A stretch of 64,000 nucleotides of DNA. It comes from Rhizobium esperanzae. Its GTDB lineage: Bacteria; Pseudomonadota; Alphaproteobacteria; Rhizobiales; Rhizobiaceae. The stretch covers positions 62,001-126,000 of the forward strand of contig NZ_JACIFY010000009.1 of the NCBI RefSeq assembly GCF_014197615.1. Direction: 5' to 3'. The notes under the pieces were generated by a model. It had not been told where the DNA came from. It ran no database searches and saw only the letters and a program-made list of their open reading frames with translations. Below, piece after piece: positions 9,003 to 18,671 of this stretch (positions within the stretch are counted from its first letter, which is position 1; the number at the start of each line of letters is the position of its first letter). The position numbers and the translations under genes are program-made.

Positions 9003-9860
9003 TTATTGTTTCACCGCACCGGCGGTCAGCCCGCCGACAAGGTAGCGCTGAAGGAAGAAGATGACGACCATCGCCGGCGCGATGCCGACGAAGGAGGCCG
9101 CCATCAGTTCGTTCCAGATGACCTCCTGCTTGCCGAAGTAAGCAAAGAGACCCACCGGCAGGGGCATGTATTCGGTCTTCGAGTTGAAGGTCAGCGCGAA
9201 GATGAATTGCTGGGCGTAGGCGCCGATGAAGGTGGTGATGGCGACGACGATGATCCCCGGCATCGCAATGGGCAGGATGACCCGGCGCAGCGTGTAGAAA
9301 TGGCTGGCGCCATCCATATAGGCGGCTTCGTTGAGCTCCTGCGGAATGCGGATCATGTAGGTGCGCAGCAGCCAGATCGCCGAAGGGATCAGGAAGGCGA
9401 CGCCCGGCACGATCATGGCGAGATAGGTGTTGAGCACGCCCATGCTGCGCATCAGCCGGAAGAGCGGGATGAGCAGCACGGCGCCGGAGAACATGTTCAC
9501 CGTCAGGAAGGCGCCGAGCAGGATGCCCATGCCCTTGAATTCGAATTTGGCGAAGGCATAGGCCGCCGGAATGACCAGGCAGAGCACGATCAGCGTGACG
9601 ATGATCGAGATGAAGAAGGAGTTGAAGATATAGCGCCCGAAACCCGGCACGCTGATCCACATCGTCCGGTAGGCTTCGAACGAGCCATTCTCAGGCCAGA
9701 AGCGGTAGGGCGAGGAGAAGAGCTGGCTGAGCGGCTTCAGCGACACCATGAAACCTTCGAAGAAGGGCGCCAGCACGAAAAAAAGAAACAGGGCGATGCC
9801 GCAATAGATCAGGATGATTTCCCACCAGCGGTAACGGTCGATCATCGCGGGGCTGCTCAT
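9003..9860 (-). CDS. Sugar ABC transporter permease (MalG type)
   Basis: This inner-membrane subunit of 285 residues has about six transmembrane segments. The EAA loop reads EAAYMDGASHFYTLRRVILPI, which docks on the ATPase. The short C-terminus ending GGLTAGAVKQ is typical of MalG-type subunits. Its ATG overlaps the stop of the partner permease by four bases (ATGA), so the two are translationally coupled. It forms a heterodimeric channel with the product of 9857-10741. Confidence 0.92.
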   Translation of the reverse strand: MSSPAMIDRYRWWEIILIYCGIALFLFFVLAPFFEGFMVSLKPLSQLFSSPYRFWPENGSFEAYRTMWISVPGFGRYIFNSFFISIIVTLIVLCLVIPAAYAFAKFEFKGMGILLGAFLTVNMFSGAVLLIPLFRLMRSMGVLNTYLAMIVPGVAFLIPSAIWLLRTYMIRIPQELNEAAYMDGASHFYTLRRVILPIAMPGIIVVAITTFIGAYAQQFIFALTFNSKTEYMPLPVGLFAYFGKQEVIWNELMAASFVGIAPAMVVIFFLQRYLVGGLTAGAVKQ

Positions 9861-10741
9861 GCGCGCTTCTCCGGGTTGAGGCGGCGGGTGACGCGGAAAT
9901 AGGCAAAGCAGAAGAGCGACAGGAAGATGCAGATCAGAACGGCACGCGCCGCCCCTTCGCCGTATTTCTTCGAGCCGATCGCGGTGTGATAGGTGTCGAT
10001 GATCATCGTCGTGGTCTCGCCGCTCGGCCCGCCCTGCGTCAGGATCCAGATGATGTCGAACGAGTTGAAGGTGGCGATCAGCGACAGCATCGACATGGTG
10101 ATGATGGCCGGCACCATCAGCGGCAGGGTGATGCGGCGGAAGCGGTACCAGCGGCCGGCGCCGTCGGTCCAGGCGGCCTCGTAGAGATCCTTCGGAATGG
10201 ATTGGATCGCCGCCAGGAAATAGATCGTCACCAGCGGCACGCCGATCCAGACATCGGTGACGATCGTCGCCCAGAAGGCGGTGCTTCCGTAGGCAAGGAA
10301 AGCGACCGGGCCGTCGACGAGGCCGAAGCGCTGCAGCAGGCCCGAGATCATCCCGAACTGGCCGTTATACATCCAGCCCCACATGAAGATGCCGATCGCC
10401 ATCGGCACGATCCAGGGCGGCATGGTCAACAGCCGGAACAGCGAGCGGCCGGGCACGGCGGCATTCAGCATGCATGCGCCGAAGGTGCCGATCACCATTT
10501 TGAGAGCAACGGAGAAGAAGGTCCACACGAAGGTGCGGAGAATGACCTCGGCAAAGGTGGCGTTGAAGATCTTCTCGTAATTGACCCAGCCGACCCAATT
10601 GGTGGTCTTCTTCAGCGACGCGTCGGTGAAGGAGAGAATGAAGGTATCGACGAGGGGATAGGCGACGATGGCGAGAACGTAGAGGACGGCCGGAAGAAGG
10701 AGGATCCAGGCGAAGATGAAGGCGCTTCTTTGAACACTCAT
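9857..10741 (-). CDS. Sugar ABC transporter permease (MalF type)
   Basis: This 294-residue membrane protein has about six transmembrane helices. EAAWTDGAGRWYRFRRITLPL is the EAA motif of the binding-protein-dependent transport inner-membrane component family. The N-terminal helix FAWILLLPAVLYVLAIVAYPLVDT is typical of the MalF/UgpA group without the large MalF periplasmic insertion. It lies 13 bases after the oxidoreductase gene and overlaps the next permease by four bases, so it is in the middle of the operon 11912 to 6494. Confidence 0.92.
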   Translation of the reverse strand: MSVQRSAFIFAWILLLPAVLYVLAIVAYPLVDTFILSFTDASLKKTTNWVGWVNYEKIFNATFAEVILRTFVWTFFSVALKMVIGTFGACMLNAAVPGRSLFRLLTMPPWIVPMAIGIFMWGWMYNGQFGMISGLLQRFGLVDGPVAFLAYGSTAFWATIVTDVWIGVPLVTIYFLAAIQSIPKDLYEAAWTDGAGRWYRFRRITLPLMVPAIITMSMLSLIATFNSFDIIWILTQGGPSGETTTMIIDTYHTAIGSKKYGEGAARAVLICIFLSLFCFAYFRVTRRLNPEKRA

Positions 10742-10754
10742 CTTGCCGCCGTCC

Positions 10755-11912
10755 TCAAGCCGCTCTTGCGTGAAGGGCTTCGTCGAAGCGGTCCCAGATG
10801 GGTCTGAGATCGATGACCGTTTTCTTCATCCTCGCTTCGTCCATCGCCAGCGCCAGAATGCCGGCTTCGAGCGCATTCAGCGTGGAAACCGGAAGTTCGA
10901 GGCCGGTGCGCACGCTTTCCAAGAGATCGCTCGCCATCTGTTCGTCGGCGCCGTAATGCTGGGAGAGTTCGGTCGCGGCATATTTGTTTTCGACCACCTT
11001 GTTGCCGGTCAGCTGCTCGTGCACATCGAGATAGCCGCGCACGAAATCGCCCTCGGCCATGCCGCGCGAGCCCATGATGGCGAAACGGCGGAACTGGTCG
11101 GGCACGTTCAGATTGGTGTGGAAGTTCATGCCGACGCCATTTTCATATTCGACGATCGCCACCTGATAATCGATGATATCGGCATCGCTGTCGAAGACCT
11201 TGTCCGAGCCCATCCAGCCGCTCGGCTTGCGATGGAACATCTCGAGATCGTTGATGCCCTCGCGCGCCGGGTCGTTGGCCGGAGTGAAGCTCTTGCGGCC
11301 GCCGAAACTCGCCACCCGCTCTGGCCGCGCGCCGACGACGCCATTATAAAGGTCGAGGTCGTGGCAGCATTTCTCCAGCATGAAGCTGCCGGAATAACGC
11401 TCGTAGCGGCGCCAGTCGCGCATGAAGAAGGCGCCGTGATAGGGCTCGATATGTTCGGAAGCCTCGATCGAGACGATCTGGCCGAGCTTGCCCTCGGCCT
11501 GGATGGCGCGCAGATCCTTGTAGAGAGGCGAGTAACGCAGCACCAGGCCGACCATCAGCCGCTCATGGCCGAACTTCGCCATCAGATGGGCAAGCTCGAT
11601 GCTTTCGGCGATCGTCGTGACGATCGGCTTTTCGCAGAAGACCTTGAGACCGGCCTGGAGCCCGAGCCTGATATGGCCGAGATGCATATGATTGGGGGAG
11701 CCGATCATCAGGAGATCGAGCTTTTCGGAGGCGAGCAACTCTTCCGGCGAGCCATAGGCCTTGCCGACCGAAATTCCCTTTTCGGTCAATCCGGGAAGCC
11801 CGGCAGGTTCCGGATCCACATAGCCGACGATGTCGAAGCTGCTATCGATCGCTTTAAAGACATAGCCGAGATAGCCGAGCCGGAATCCGAGCCCGATGAT
11901 TCCCACTTTCAT
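10755..11912 (-). CDS. Gfo/Idh/MocA-family NAD(P)-dependent oxidoreductase
   Basis: This 385-residue enzyme has an N-terminal Rossmann fold (MKVGIIGLGFRLG, residues 1-13) and the family motif CEKPI (about 93-97), whose lysine takes part in catalysis. The C-terminal alpha/beta domain includes ECCHDLDLY-like metal- or substrate-site residues (EKCCHDLDLY). Such enzymes oxidise or reduce sugars, inositols or their derivatives. It is the first gene of the ABC operon, so it most likely acts on the imported sugar. The 297-base divergent region towards 12210 contains an AT-rich promoter zone (about 11925-11965). Confidence 0.88.
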   Translation of the reverse strand: MKVGIIGLGFRLGYLGYVFKAIDSSFDIVGYVDPEPAGLPGLTEKGISVGKAYGSPEELLASEKLDLLMIGSPNHMHLGHIRLGLQAGLKVFCEKPIVTTIAESIELAHLMAKFGHERLMVGLVLRYSPLYKDLRAIQAEGKLGQIVSIEASEHIEPYHGAFFMRDWRRYERYSGSFMLEKCCHDLDLYNGVVGARPERVASFGGRKSFTPANDPAREGINDLEMFHRKPSGWMGSDKVFDSDADIIDYQVAIVEYENGVGMNFHTNLNVPDQFRRFAIMGSRGMAEGDFVRGYLDVHEQLTGNKVVENKYAATELSQHYGADEQMASDLLESVRTGLELPVSTLNALEAGILALAMDEARMKKTVIDLRPIWDRFDEALHARAA

Positions 11913-12209
11913 GCCGATCAGGTTCCCAATTTAGGTAATTTATTTTCTTTAAGTTGGGACAAAAAACGAGGGGCGTCAATAGAAAACGGGCCTCACAGCA
12001 TGAGTATGAAATTAATTTTCATAGATCGGTAGGCGGCTGCCGTTTGCGCGCAACAGCCAACCGGACGTCGATTGCAGCATGGAAACGCCCGCACGCGGCT
12101 GAGGCGGGAGGCGAAATCGGGCCTCACGCTCATCTCGCGAAATGTTGAAAAGAACCGCGAGTTTACGTGTGTAGGATGATCCGAGAACCCGAGGCCAGGA
12201 GGAGCCATC

Positions 12210-13097
12210 ATGACCCGCATGACAGCCAAGGATTTCCCGCAGGAACTTCTCGAACTCTATGATTACTACGCGCATGGGAGAATCACCAAGCGCGAGTTTC
12301 TCGACCGGGCCGCCAAATTCGCCGTCGGCGGCGTGACGGCGGCTGCCATTCTGGCCTCGCTCAGCCCCGATTATGCGCTGGCGACCCAGGTCGAATTCAC
12401 TGATCCCGACATATCGGCCGAATACATCACCTATCCCTCGCCGAAAGGAAACGGCGATGTCCGCGCCTATCTCGTCCGCCCCGCAAAGGCAGCCGGCAAG
12501 GTCGCGGCCGTGGTGGTCGTTCACGAGAACAGGGGCCTCAACCCCTATATCGAGGATGTGGCGCGGCGCGTGGCAAAGGCTGGTTTCATCGCCCTGGCGC
12601 CTGATGGATTGACTTCGGTCGGCGGTTACCCCGGCAACGACGAAAAGGGCAGGGAACTGCAGCAGAAGGTCGATCCGGAGAAGCTGATGAACGACTTCTT
12701 CGCGGCCGTCGAGTTTCTGATGAAGAGCGAGCTGACCACCGGCAAGGTCGGCATCACAGGCTTCTGCTATGGCGGCGGCGTCGCCAATGCCGCGGCGGTG
12801 GCCTATCCCGAGCTTGCCGCCGCCGTGCCGTTCTATGGTAGGCAGCCGCGCGCCGAGGACGTGCCGAAGATCAAGGCGCCCTTGCTTCTCCACTATGCCG
12901 GGCTGGACAAGGGCATCAACGAAGGCTGGCCGGCCTATGAGGCCGCGCTGAAAGCGTCCGGAAAAACCTACGAGGCCTATATCTATCCCGACGTCAATCA
13001 CGGCTTCCACAATGATTCGACGCCGCGCTACGACGAGGCGGCCGCCAAGCTCGCCTGGCAGCGAACGGTCGACTGGTTCACGAAATACCTTGCCTGA
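12210..13097 (+). CDS. Dienelactone hydrolase family protein
   Basis: This 295-residue alpha/beta hydrolase carries GFCYGGG with the nucleophile Cys186, GLDKG with Asp233 and DVNHGFHND with His264, the Cys-Asp-His triad of dienelactone hydrolases. The N-terminus holds an added segment of about 60 residues, in which [16 protein letters not shown] precedes a hydrophobic stretch. This resembles a Tat-type signal but has Lys-Arg instead of Arg-Arg, so export is uncertain. The same extended form is known as the YghX-like group. AGGAGG eight bases before the ATG supports the start. It is a single-gene unit ended by a strong hairpin. The substrate is unknown. Confidence 0.88.
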   Translation: MTRMTAKDFPQELLELYDYYAHGRITKREFLDRAAKFAVGGVTAAAILASLSPDYALATQVEFTDPDISAEYITYPSPKGNGDVRAYLVRPAKAAGKVAAVVVVHENRGLNPYIEDVARRVAKAGFIALAPDGLTSVGGYPGNDEKGRELQQKVDPEKLMNDFFAAVEFLMKSELTTGKVGITGFCYGGGVANAAAVAYPELAAAVPFYGRQPRAEDVPKIKAPLLLHYAGLDKGINEGWPAYEAALKASGKTYEAYIYPDVNHGFHNDSTPRYDEAAAKLAWQRTVDWFTKYLA

Positions 13098-13119
13098 GAA
13101 GGCCATGGCTTGAACGATC

Positions 13120-13138
13120 GGGCGGGCATGGCCCGCCC
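13120..13138. terminator. Terminator hairpin between convergent genes
   Basis: GGGCGGGC and GCCCGCCC form a perfect 8-bp stem with a three-base loop. It sits between the convergent hydrolase gene (ends 13097) and the EamA gene (ends 13157), and can serve both directions. Confidence 0.75.
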
Positions 13139-13156
13139 TCCTGCCGCATCGAGAGC

Positions 13157-14092
13157 CTATGCCTTGATCGCAGCGTCCGCCTCTTCGGCAGGCCCCTTGC
13201 TCGTTGCCGGAGCAACGGGACCAGCCTTCACCAGCGTCGTACCGCCGATAATCAGCGCAAGCGCCACTGCGTCGGTCCAATAGAGCGTTTCATTGAGAAA
13301 GATCGCACCGATCGCCATTCCGACGATCGGAATGAGATAGTTGACTGTCGACGAGAACGCGGCACTCGCGCGCTTCGACAAGGCAAGCAGGGACAGCCAA
13401 CCCAATGCGGTGCCGACAACGCCGAGCGCAATACAGGCGTAAATCACGTCTAGCGGCACGGGCTTCTGGAAATCGGAAAAGTCGACGAACGGCACGAGCG
13501 TCACGGCCGCAACGACAAGGCTCAGCGTCGCAGTTCCCAACTGGTTCGTCGGGCGAAAAAAGCGAACGGAGACGATGGTGATGGCGATGCAGATTGCCGC
13601 CAGCGTCAACGCGCCCAAGCCGTATAACATGCCTGCGTCTAGATTGATCTTGCCGCGGGCATAGACGATCGCGAAGACACCCGCAAAGCCTACACCCACG
13701 CCGAGGATCGCGCGCGCGTTCAGCTTTTCATCCGGTAGGGAGAGATGCGCAATGATCGCGGAGAACATCGGCGTGAGCGCCATCATCACTGATGCCAGGC
13801 CACTCGGAACGGTCTGCTGGCCGAGGGTCATAAGACCGAACGGCACGGAATTTCCGATCAGGGCAAAGACCAGAATCGGCTTCCAGTCGCGTTTGATCCA
13901 GCGCCAACCCCGGACCGAGAAGGCGGCCCAGCCGAGCAGCGCCAACGCCCCGATCGCAAACCGCAGGAACGCGACCGTACCGGTCGACAAAGCGGTGAAG
14001 GCAACCGTGGTGAGGCTGTAGGCGCTGCCCCGGCAAAGTGCGAAAGCGACTAGGAGAAAGATACTGACGCCGATGGTTCGATCGAGTTTCAT
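13157..14092 (-). CDS. EamA/DMT-family transporter
   Basis: This 311-residue inner-membrane protein has about ten hydrophobic segments in two repeated EamA halves. Examples are LAIGNSVPFGLMTLGQQTVPSG-like sequence in the first half, and LNYLIPIVGMAIGAIFLNETLYW-like sequence in the second, the usual end-of-repeat motif. Family members export amino acids, nucleobase derivatives or drugs. The gene stands alone on the minus strand with no linked enzyme to suggest its cargo. Confidence 0.88.
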   Translation of the reverse strand: MKLDRTIGVSIFLLVAFALCRGSAYSLTTVAFTALSTGTVAFLRFAIGALALLGWAAFSVRGWRWIKRDWKPILVFALIGNSVPFGLMTLGQQTVPSGLASVMMALTPMFSAIIAHLSLPDEKLNARAILGVGVGFAGVFAIVYARGKINLDAGMLYGLGALTLAAICIAITIVSVRFFRPTNQLGTATLSLVVAAVTLVPFVDFSDFQKPVPLDVIYACIALGVVGTALGWLSLLALSKRASAAFSSTVNYLIPIVGMAIGAIFLNETLYWTDAVALALIIGGTTLVKAGPVAPATSKGPAEEADAAIKA

Positions 14093-14233
14093 ATAGGCTG
14101 GTCACGGTTGGAGGTCGGCAAATCATCGAAAGCCAGCGCCCCTATAGCGTCGTCGCCGGCATGAAACAAATTCGATCTCTTCATACGAAAAATGCGAGGC
14201 ACTCATAAGCCCGCAAGCGATACGGCGAAGTAT

Positions 14234-15193
14234 TCAATCCCGTTTGACGAAAGGGCTGGCGGCGCGTGCCGCCTCCTTGCGTCTTTGCCGGTCCGCATAG
14301 ATCTCCTCGATAAGCCGCACCAGCCAGGTCGTCGCCGGATCGCTCGCCATTTGCTTATGGATAAGGAGCGAGATCGGCATCGAGGGCAGCGCAATGGGAG
14401 CTTTCAGCAGGCTCACTTCGCTTTTCTCATCAAGATTTAGGAGAATGCTGTCGGCACAATGGGTGATCAGGTCGGTTCCCCGCAACACCCAGGGGATCAC
14501 CAGATAACTCGGGATTTTCGCCGCGACATTTCGGTGCAATCCCATTTCGCGAAGCGTTTTGTCGGCCAGGCCTTCGGACATGCCATCGGCAGAAATCTGA
14601 ATATGCGTGGCCGCCAGATAACGTTCGAGCGTGAGAGCTTGGCTCAGCAGCGGGCTGCCGCTCCATATCGCGCACATCAGTTCGTCGCGCCCGATTTCGG
14701 ACAGCAGCAGGTTCTGGTCGTCCTGGTCGAAATTGAGGATGATGGCGCAATCCAGTTTTCTCGTCAGCACCAGCCGCCCGGCCTCCTCCTTCGAGGTCGG
14801 GATGATATTGAGGGTCGCGTGAGGAGCTTCTGCGCGAAAATGCCGGATCAGTTCCGGAATGACCATCGCTCCGTGATAGTCGATCAGCCCAACCCGAAAA
14901 ACACGCCGCGTTTGGTCCGGTGCGAACAGCTGATAGCGATCGATCGTGGCTCTGATGCTGGCGAGCGCATCGGAAATTTCGGCAGACAATTCGACGGCGC
15001 GCGGCGTCGGCTTCATCGAACCGCCGTCACGCACGAATAATTTGTCCTTGAACAGCTCGCGCAGCTTGCCGAGCGAATGGCTGACCGCAGACTGCGTCCG
15101 CCCCAGGCGCTCGGCCGCCAGCGTGACATTGCCTTCCCGCATGAGCACGTCGAACACACGCAGGAGATTGAGATCGATCGCGCTGAAGTTCAT
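14234..15193 (-). CDS. LysR-family transcriptional regulator
   Basis: The N-terminal winged helix-turn-helix reads FSAIDLNLLRVFDVLMREGN followed by AAERLGRTQSAVSHSLGKLREL, then a two-lobed effector-binding domain; the total is 319 residues. The start at 15193 is preferred over an upstream in-frame codon because GAGAGGA precedes it and LysR proteins normally begin this close to the helix-turn-helix. It is divergent from the PLP enzyme gene at 15328 with 134 bases between, the classical layout for a LysR activator of the neighbouring aminotransferase and ABC transport cluster. Its co-inducer is probably the imported amino compound. Confidence 0.9.
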   Translation of the reverse strand: MNFSAIDLNLLRVFDVLMREGNVTLAAERLGRTQSAVSHSLGKLRELFKDKLFVRDGGSMKPTPRAVELSAEISDALASIRATIDRYQLFAPDQTRRVFRVGLIDYHGAMVIPELIRHFRAEAPHATLNIIPTSKEEAGRLVLTRKLDCAIILNFDQDDQNLLLSEIGRDELMCAIWSGSPLLSQALTLERYLAATHIQISADGMSEGLADKTLREMGLHRNVAAKIPSYLVIPWVLRGTDLITHCADSILLNLDEKSEVSLLKAPIALPSMPISLLIHKQMASDPATTWLVRLIEEIYADRQRRKEAARAASPFVKRD

Positions 15194-15327
15194 CCGATCC
15201 TCTCCCCGGAATGAGCCAGATTCATTTTCCTCATTATCACATCGAATTTGCCTCATCCACCATCGGCACCTACAATTCCCGACAGCGATGAGACGCCCTC
15301 TGAATCGAGAAAACGAAAGTTGCAGCT

Positions 15328-16497
15328 ATGGACGATGAAAAATTAAACGAGGTGCGCAGCGACATCGCGTATCTGGAGAATAAGATCTATGTCGACAATG
15401 CCGCTGTGACGCCGGTTCCGACGCGCGTTCGCATCGCCGCTCAACATTACGATACGATCATCGCAGAGCAGCTCCGCGACGCAAAGCAGGTTTCCAAACC
15501 CTATTTCGACAAGGGTCGCGAGCTGGCGGCGAAACTCGTCGGCTCGGCATCGAAAAACGTTGCCTATGTGCAAAACACCTCCCACGGTCTCTCGCTGGTG
15601 GCTCTGGGGATCGATTGGCGTCCCGGCGACAACCTCGTCGTCTGCGCACAGGAGTTTCCCTCGAACTATCTCTGCTGGATTCAGCTGGCCGCAAAGGGCG
15701 TCGATGTCCGCCTGATATCCTCACACGACGGGCGGCTGGATCCGGATCAGATCAGACCGGCGATCGACAGCCGCACCCGTGTCGTCGCGCTGAGCCATGT
15801 CCAGTTTTTCAGCGGTTTTAGAGCTGATGTCGCCGCGTTAGCGGAGCTGTGTTCCGATGCCGGCGCCCTGCTGGTTGTCGACGGCACGCAGTCGATCGGC
15901 GCCATCAGCCTGGATGTCGGCGCCGCCGGCGTCGACGTCCTCGTCGTCAGTGCGCATAAGTGGCTTATGGGCCCCCGCGGCATCGGCTTTGCAACCTTCT
16001 CGGAGCGGGCGCTCGGCGAAATCACGCCGGCGGTCGTCGGGTGGCTCAGCGTCAACGATCCGTTTGCGTTTCACCGGGAGCTCGACTTCCTGCCCGACGC
16101 GCGACGGTTCGAGCCGGGAACGCCGAACGGCTCCGGAATCCTCGGGCTCGCCGAGCGCCTCGCCCAGATCGACGAGCTCGGCATCGACTGGATCGAGAAC
16201 AGGGTTCTGAGTTTGAATGAGCTTCTCTGCGAAACCGCACTGCGTCACGGAATCGAACCTGTTCATCGGTTCGAGCAACGCTCGCGTTCGGGTATCACGC
16301 TGCTGCGGAAACCGGGCATCGGCGCCGTCGACATGCATTCGGCGCTGACGGCTCAACGCGTCTATGCAAGCGTTCGAAGCGAAGCGATCAGAATATCTCC
16401 GCACTATTACAACACCGCGGCCGAGATGGAGGAGATCATCTCGGTCATGGCCGCGACCGAAAGCCAAACGACCAGGCATCAAGCCGCCTCTCTATAG
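15328..16497 (+). CDS. Aminotransferase class V-fold PLP enzyme
   Basis: This 389-residue enzyme has the class V fold shared by cysteine desulfurases, isopenicillin-N epimerases and kynureninase-like lyases. VVDGTQSIG (183-191) holds Asp185, which binds the pyridine nitrogen, and SAHKWLMGPRG (208-218) holds the PLP lysine Lys211. There is no obvious catalytic Cys loop of a cysteine desulfurase, so an epimerase, lyase or transaminase acting on an amino acid is more likely. Its neighbours are an amino acid ABC importer and a RidA protein, so it probably degrades the imported compound. The 3' end has a decayed second copy near 47884-47982. Confidence 0.85.
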   Translation: MDDEKLNEVRSDIAYLENKIYVDNAAVTPVPTRVRIAAQHYDTIIAEQLRDAKQVSKPYFDKGRELAAKLVGSASKNVAYVQNTSHGLSLVALGIDWRPGDNLVVCAQEFPSNYLCWIQLAAKGVDVRLISSHDGRLDPDQIRPAIDSRTRVVALSHVQFFSGFRADVAALAELCSDAGALLVVDGTQSIGAISLDVGAAGVDVLVVSAHKWLMGPRGIGFATFSERALGEITPAVVGWLSVNDPFAFHRELDFLPDARRFEPGTPNGSGILGLAERLAQIDELGIDWIENRVLSLNELLCETALRHGIEPVHRFEQRSRSGITLLRKPGIGAVDMHSALTAQRVYASVRSEAIRISPHYYNTAAEMEEIISVMAATESQTTRHQAASL

Positions 16498-16522
16498 GCG
16501 ACAGTCTATCGGGTAAAATTGG

Positions 16523-16552
16523 AAAGGCTCCGCACGCCGTTGCGGGGCCTTT
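16523..16552 (+). terminator. Terminator after PLP enzyme gene
   Basis: AAAGGC-T-CCGCA pairs with TGCGG-G-GCCTTT (one internal mismatch, six-base loop), 26 bases after the stop at 16497. It separates the PLP enzyme from the transport genes, which must then have their own promoter in the AT-rich stretch 16660-16770. Confidence 0.75.
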
Positions 16553-16775
16553 CTATGTTGACCGTATCTGGCGAACAAACTTCGTCCCGACCAATGATGA
16601 ATTATTTCAAGGAGATGAGAGGCAGTCTCGGCAAGCCGCGCCCCTGCTGAATTCGCGAGCGCTTAAGCTGCATCATAATGAATTCAGCGCATATTTTATA
16701 TGATGAACATCAATTTGACTAATTCAGCTACCCCGCGCAATTATTTCCCAGCAAACCAAAAAAGGGGAAGCCGAA

Positions 16776-17621
16776 ATGTCAAAAATACTCTGCAATGCGC
16801 TCGTTCTCGGAGGAATTGCCGCAGCCAATGCTGCCTGGGCCGCCGATCTGCCGAAAAGCGACGACGTCACCTCAACCGGGAAGCTGACGATCCTCAGCAC
16901 GATGGACTACGCCCCCTTCGAGTTTCTCGACAAGAGCGGAAAACCTGATGGCCTGGACATCGAATTGGCTCAAGCCGCGGCAGAGGCTCTGGGCGCAAAG
17001 CTGGATATCGTCACGACGCCTTTCCCGTCGATCTTTCCGAGCATCACCGCCGGCCGCGGCAAGATTGCGTGGAGCACGTTTACCGCCACGCCCGAACGGC
17101 TGAAGATCGTCAACTTCGTCACCTTTCTGAAGTCCGGCATTGTTCTCGTGACGCCGGCCGACAAAGCTTCGCGTTTCAAGTCGAAGGACGATTTGTGTGG
17201 CGCCAAAGTCGCCGTGCATAATGGTTCCTCGGGGGACTTCGCTGCCGACAAGCTGAGCACCGATTGCAAAGCGGCCGGCAAGCCGGAGATCGAGAAGTCT
17301 CTCTATCCCCAGCAGCAGAACATCATCCAGGCGGTCCTGTCCGGCAGGGTCGATGGCTATTTCGACGATACGACCGCCGCGCTCTATTATGTCGGCACCA
17401 CGAAGGGTGCGATGGTGGTCGCTCCTGGCGAATACTTCCCGCTGCCGCTCGGCATCGCCATTCCCAAGGACGACCCCAAGACAGCCGAGATGCTGCAGAA
17501 GGTTCTGCAACACCTGATGGACAACGGCACATATGCCAAGGTCCTGGCCAAGTACGAGATGGGACCGGCAGCTGTTCAGCAAGCAGACGTGATTTCCAGC
17601 GCAGATCAGCTCCCGCAGTGA
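16776..17621 (+). CDS. Polar amino acid ABC transporter substrate-binding protein
   Basis: This 281-residue protein starts with a signal peptide (about residues 1-22, ending AAWA) and has the family 3 binding-protein fold. MDYAPFEFLDKSGKPDGLDIELAQAAAEALG is the canonical first-lobe motif of the HisJ/GlnH group, and FVTFLKSGIVLVTP marks the hinge region. It captures an amino acid or related amine in the periplasm. AGGGGAAG precedes the ATG. A stem-loop ten bases after the stop separates it from the permease gene. Confidence 0.9.
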   Translation: MSKILCNALVLGGIAAANAAWAADLPKSDDVTSTGKLTILSTMDYAPFEFLDKSGKPDGLDIELAQAAAEALGAKLDIVTTPFPSIFPSITAGRGKIAWSTFTATPERLKIVNFVTFLKSGIVLVTPADKASRFKSKDDLCGAKVAVHNGSSGDFAADKLSTDCKAAGKPEIEKSLYPQQQNIIQAVLSGRVDGYFDDTTAALYYVGTTKGAMVVAPGEYFPLPLGIAIPKDDPKTAEMLQKVLQHLMDNGTYAKVLAKYEMGPAAVQQADVISSADQLPQ

Positions 17622-17630
17622 CCACGATCA

Positions 17631-17658
17631 GCGGGTGCCTTGCTCAAAGGGCGCCCGC
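17631..17658 (+). terminator. Stem-loop after amino acid binding-protein gene
   Basis: GCGGGTGCC pairs with GGCGCCCGC (one G-T pair) around a loop of about ten bases. It lies in the 105-base gap between the binding-protein gene and the permease gene and has no T run. The likely role is to stabilise the upstream message or cut back read-through. Confidence 0.5.
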
Positions 17659-17726
17659 GACTCTTGCCGAAATTCACGAACCGAACCGGTGTTCAACCGG
17701 TTCGTTGCGGACAAGGACCGACCATC

Positions 17727-18671
17727 ATGTCTAAAATCCTGGCGACGAGTATCCAGCACTCCACGCAAATCGCCCCCGGCAGCCTGAAGGTTGTCCCTCT
17801 GCGGCACCCGCTGCGCGTCGCAGCCATCAGCCTTGTCGCGCTGGGATTGGCGGGCGTGGGCTACGCATTCTATGAAAATCCGAACCTGCAGTGGCCGGTC
17901 GTCGGGCGCTATATGTTCGACCCCGTCATTGTCGACGGTGTTAAGACAACGCTGCTGTTGACCGTCGTCATCATGCTTTGCGCGGTGGTGCTCGGGACTG
18001 CTGTCGCGCTGATGATGCTGTCTCCGAGCAAGCTGCTTTCCGTGCCGGCGCGCGCCTATATCTGGCTCTTCCGGGGCGCTCCCGCGCTCGTCCAGATCAT
18101 CCTGTGGTACAATCTGTCCCTGATTTTCAAGACCGTTTCCCTACGGATTCCGGGCGTAGGGACGGTTTTTTCCGTATCCATGAACGACATCATGACGCCG
18201 ATAACCGCAGCCGTTGTGGCGCTGTCGCTGCATGAATCCGGGTACATGGCAGAAATCATCCGGGGCGGGCTCAAGGCCGTAGCGAAGGGCCAGACGGAAG
18301 CGGCTATTTCGCTGGGAATGACGCCGAGCCAGCTCACGCGGCGCATCGTCCTTCCCCAAGCCATGCGGATCATTATTCCGCCGACGGGCAATGAGGCCAT
18401 CAACCTTCTGAAAATGACATCGCTCGTCAGCGTCGTTGCGGTGCAGGAACTACTGTATTCCGCCCAGTCGATTTACGCGAGAACGTTCGAAACCATGCCG
18501 TTGCTGTTGGTGGTGACCTGTTGGTATCTGATCATCGTTTCCATATTGACCTTCGGTCAGTATCACCTCGAGCAGCATTTCTCGAGAGATGAGCAGCCCC
18601 TTCAGAAGTCCTTCCTCGGCGCTTTCCTCAAGTCTGCATTCAACTTTCGTCATCGGGAGCTCGCAGCATGA
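17727..18671 (+). CDS. Amino acid ABC transporter permease (HisM/GlnP type)
   Basis: The start at 17727 has AAGGA nine bases upstream; an open stretch before it is not conserved in the family. The product of about 314 residues has an N-terminal cytoplasmic segment, a first helix ([18 protein letters not shown]), then the permease domain. [14 protein letters not shown] opens the domain, and YLxLFRG-like '[19 protein letters not shown]' and the EAA loop [24 protein letters not shown] follow. It is a single permease that would act as a homodimer with the ATPase, whose gene overlaps it by four bases. Confidence 0.9.
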   Translation: MSKILATSIQHSTQIAPGSLKVVPLRHPLRVAAISLVALGLAGVGYAFYENPNLQWPVVGRYMFDPVIVDGVKTTLLLTVVIMLCAVVLGTAVALMMLSPSKLLSVPARAYIWLFRGAPALVQIILWYNLSLIFKTVSLRIPGVGTVFSVSMNDIMTPITAAVVALSLHESGYMAEIIRGGLKAVAKGQTEAAISLGMTPSQLTRRIVLPQAMRIIIPPTGNEAINLLKMTSLVSVVAVQELLYSAQSIYARTFETMPLLLVVTCWYLIIVSILTFGQYHLEQHFSRDEQPLQKSFLGAFLKSAFNFRHRELAA

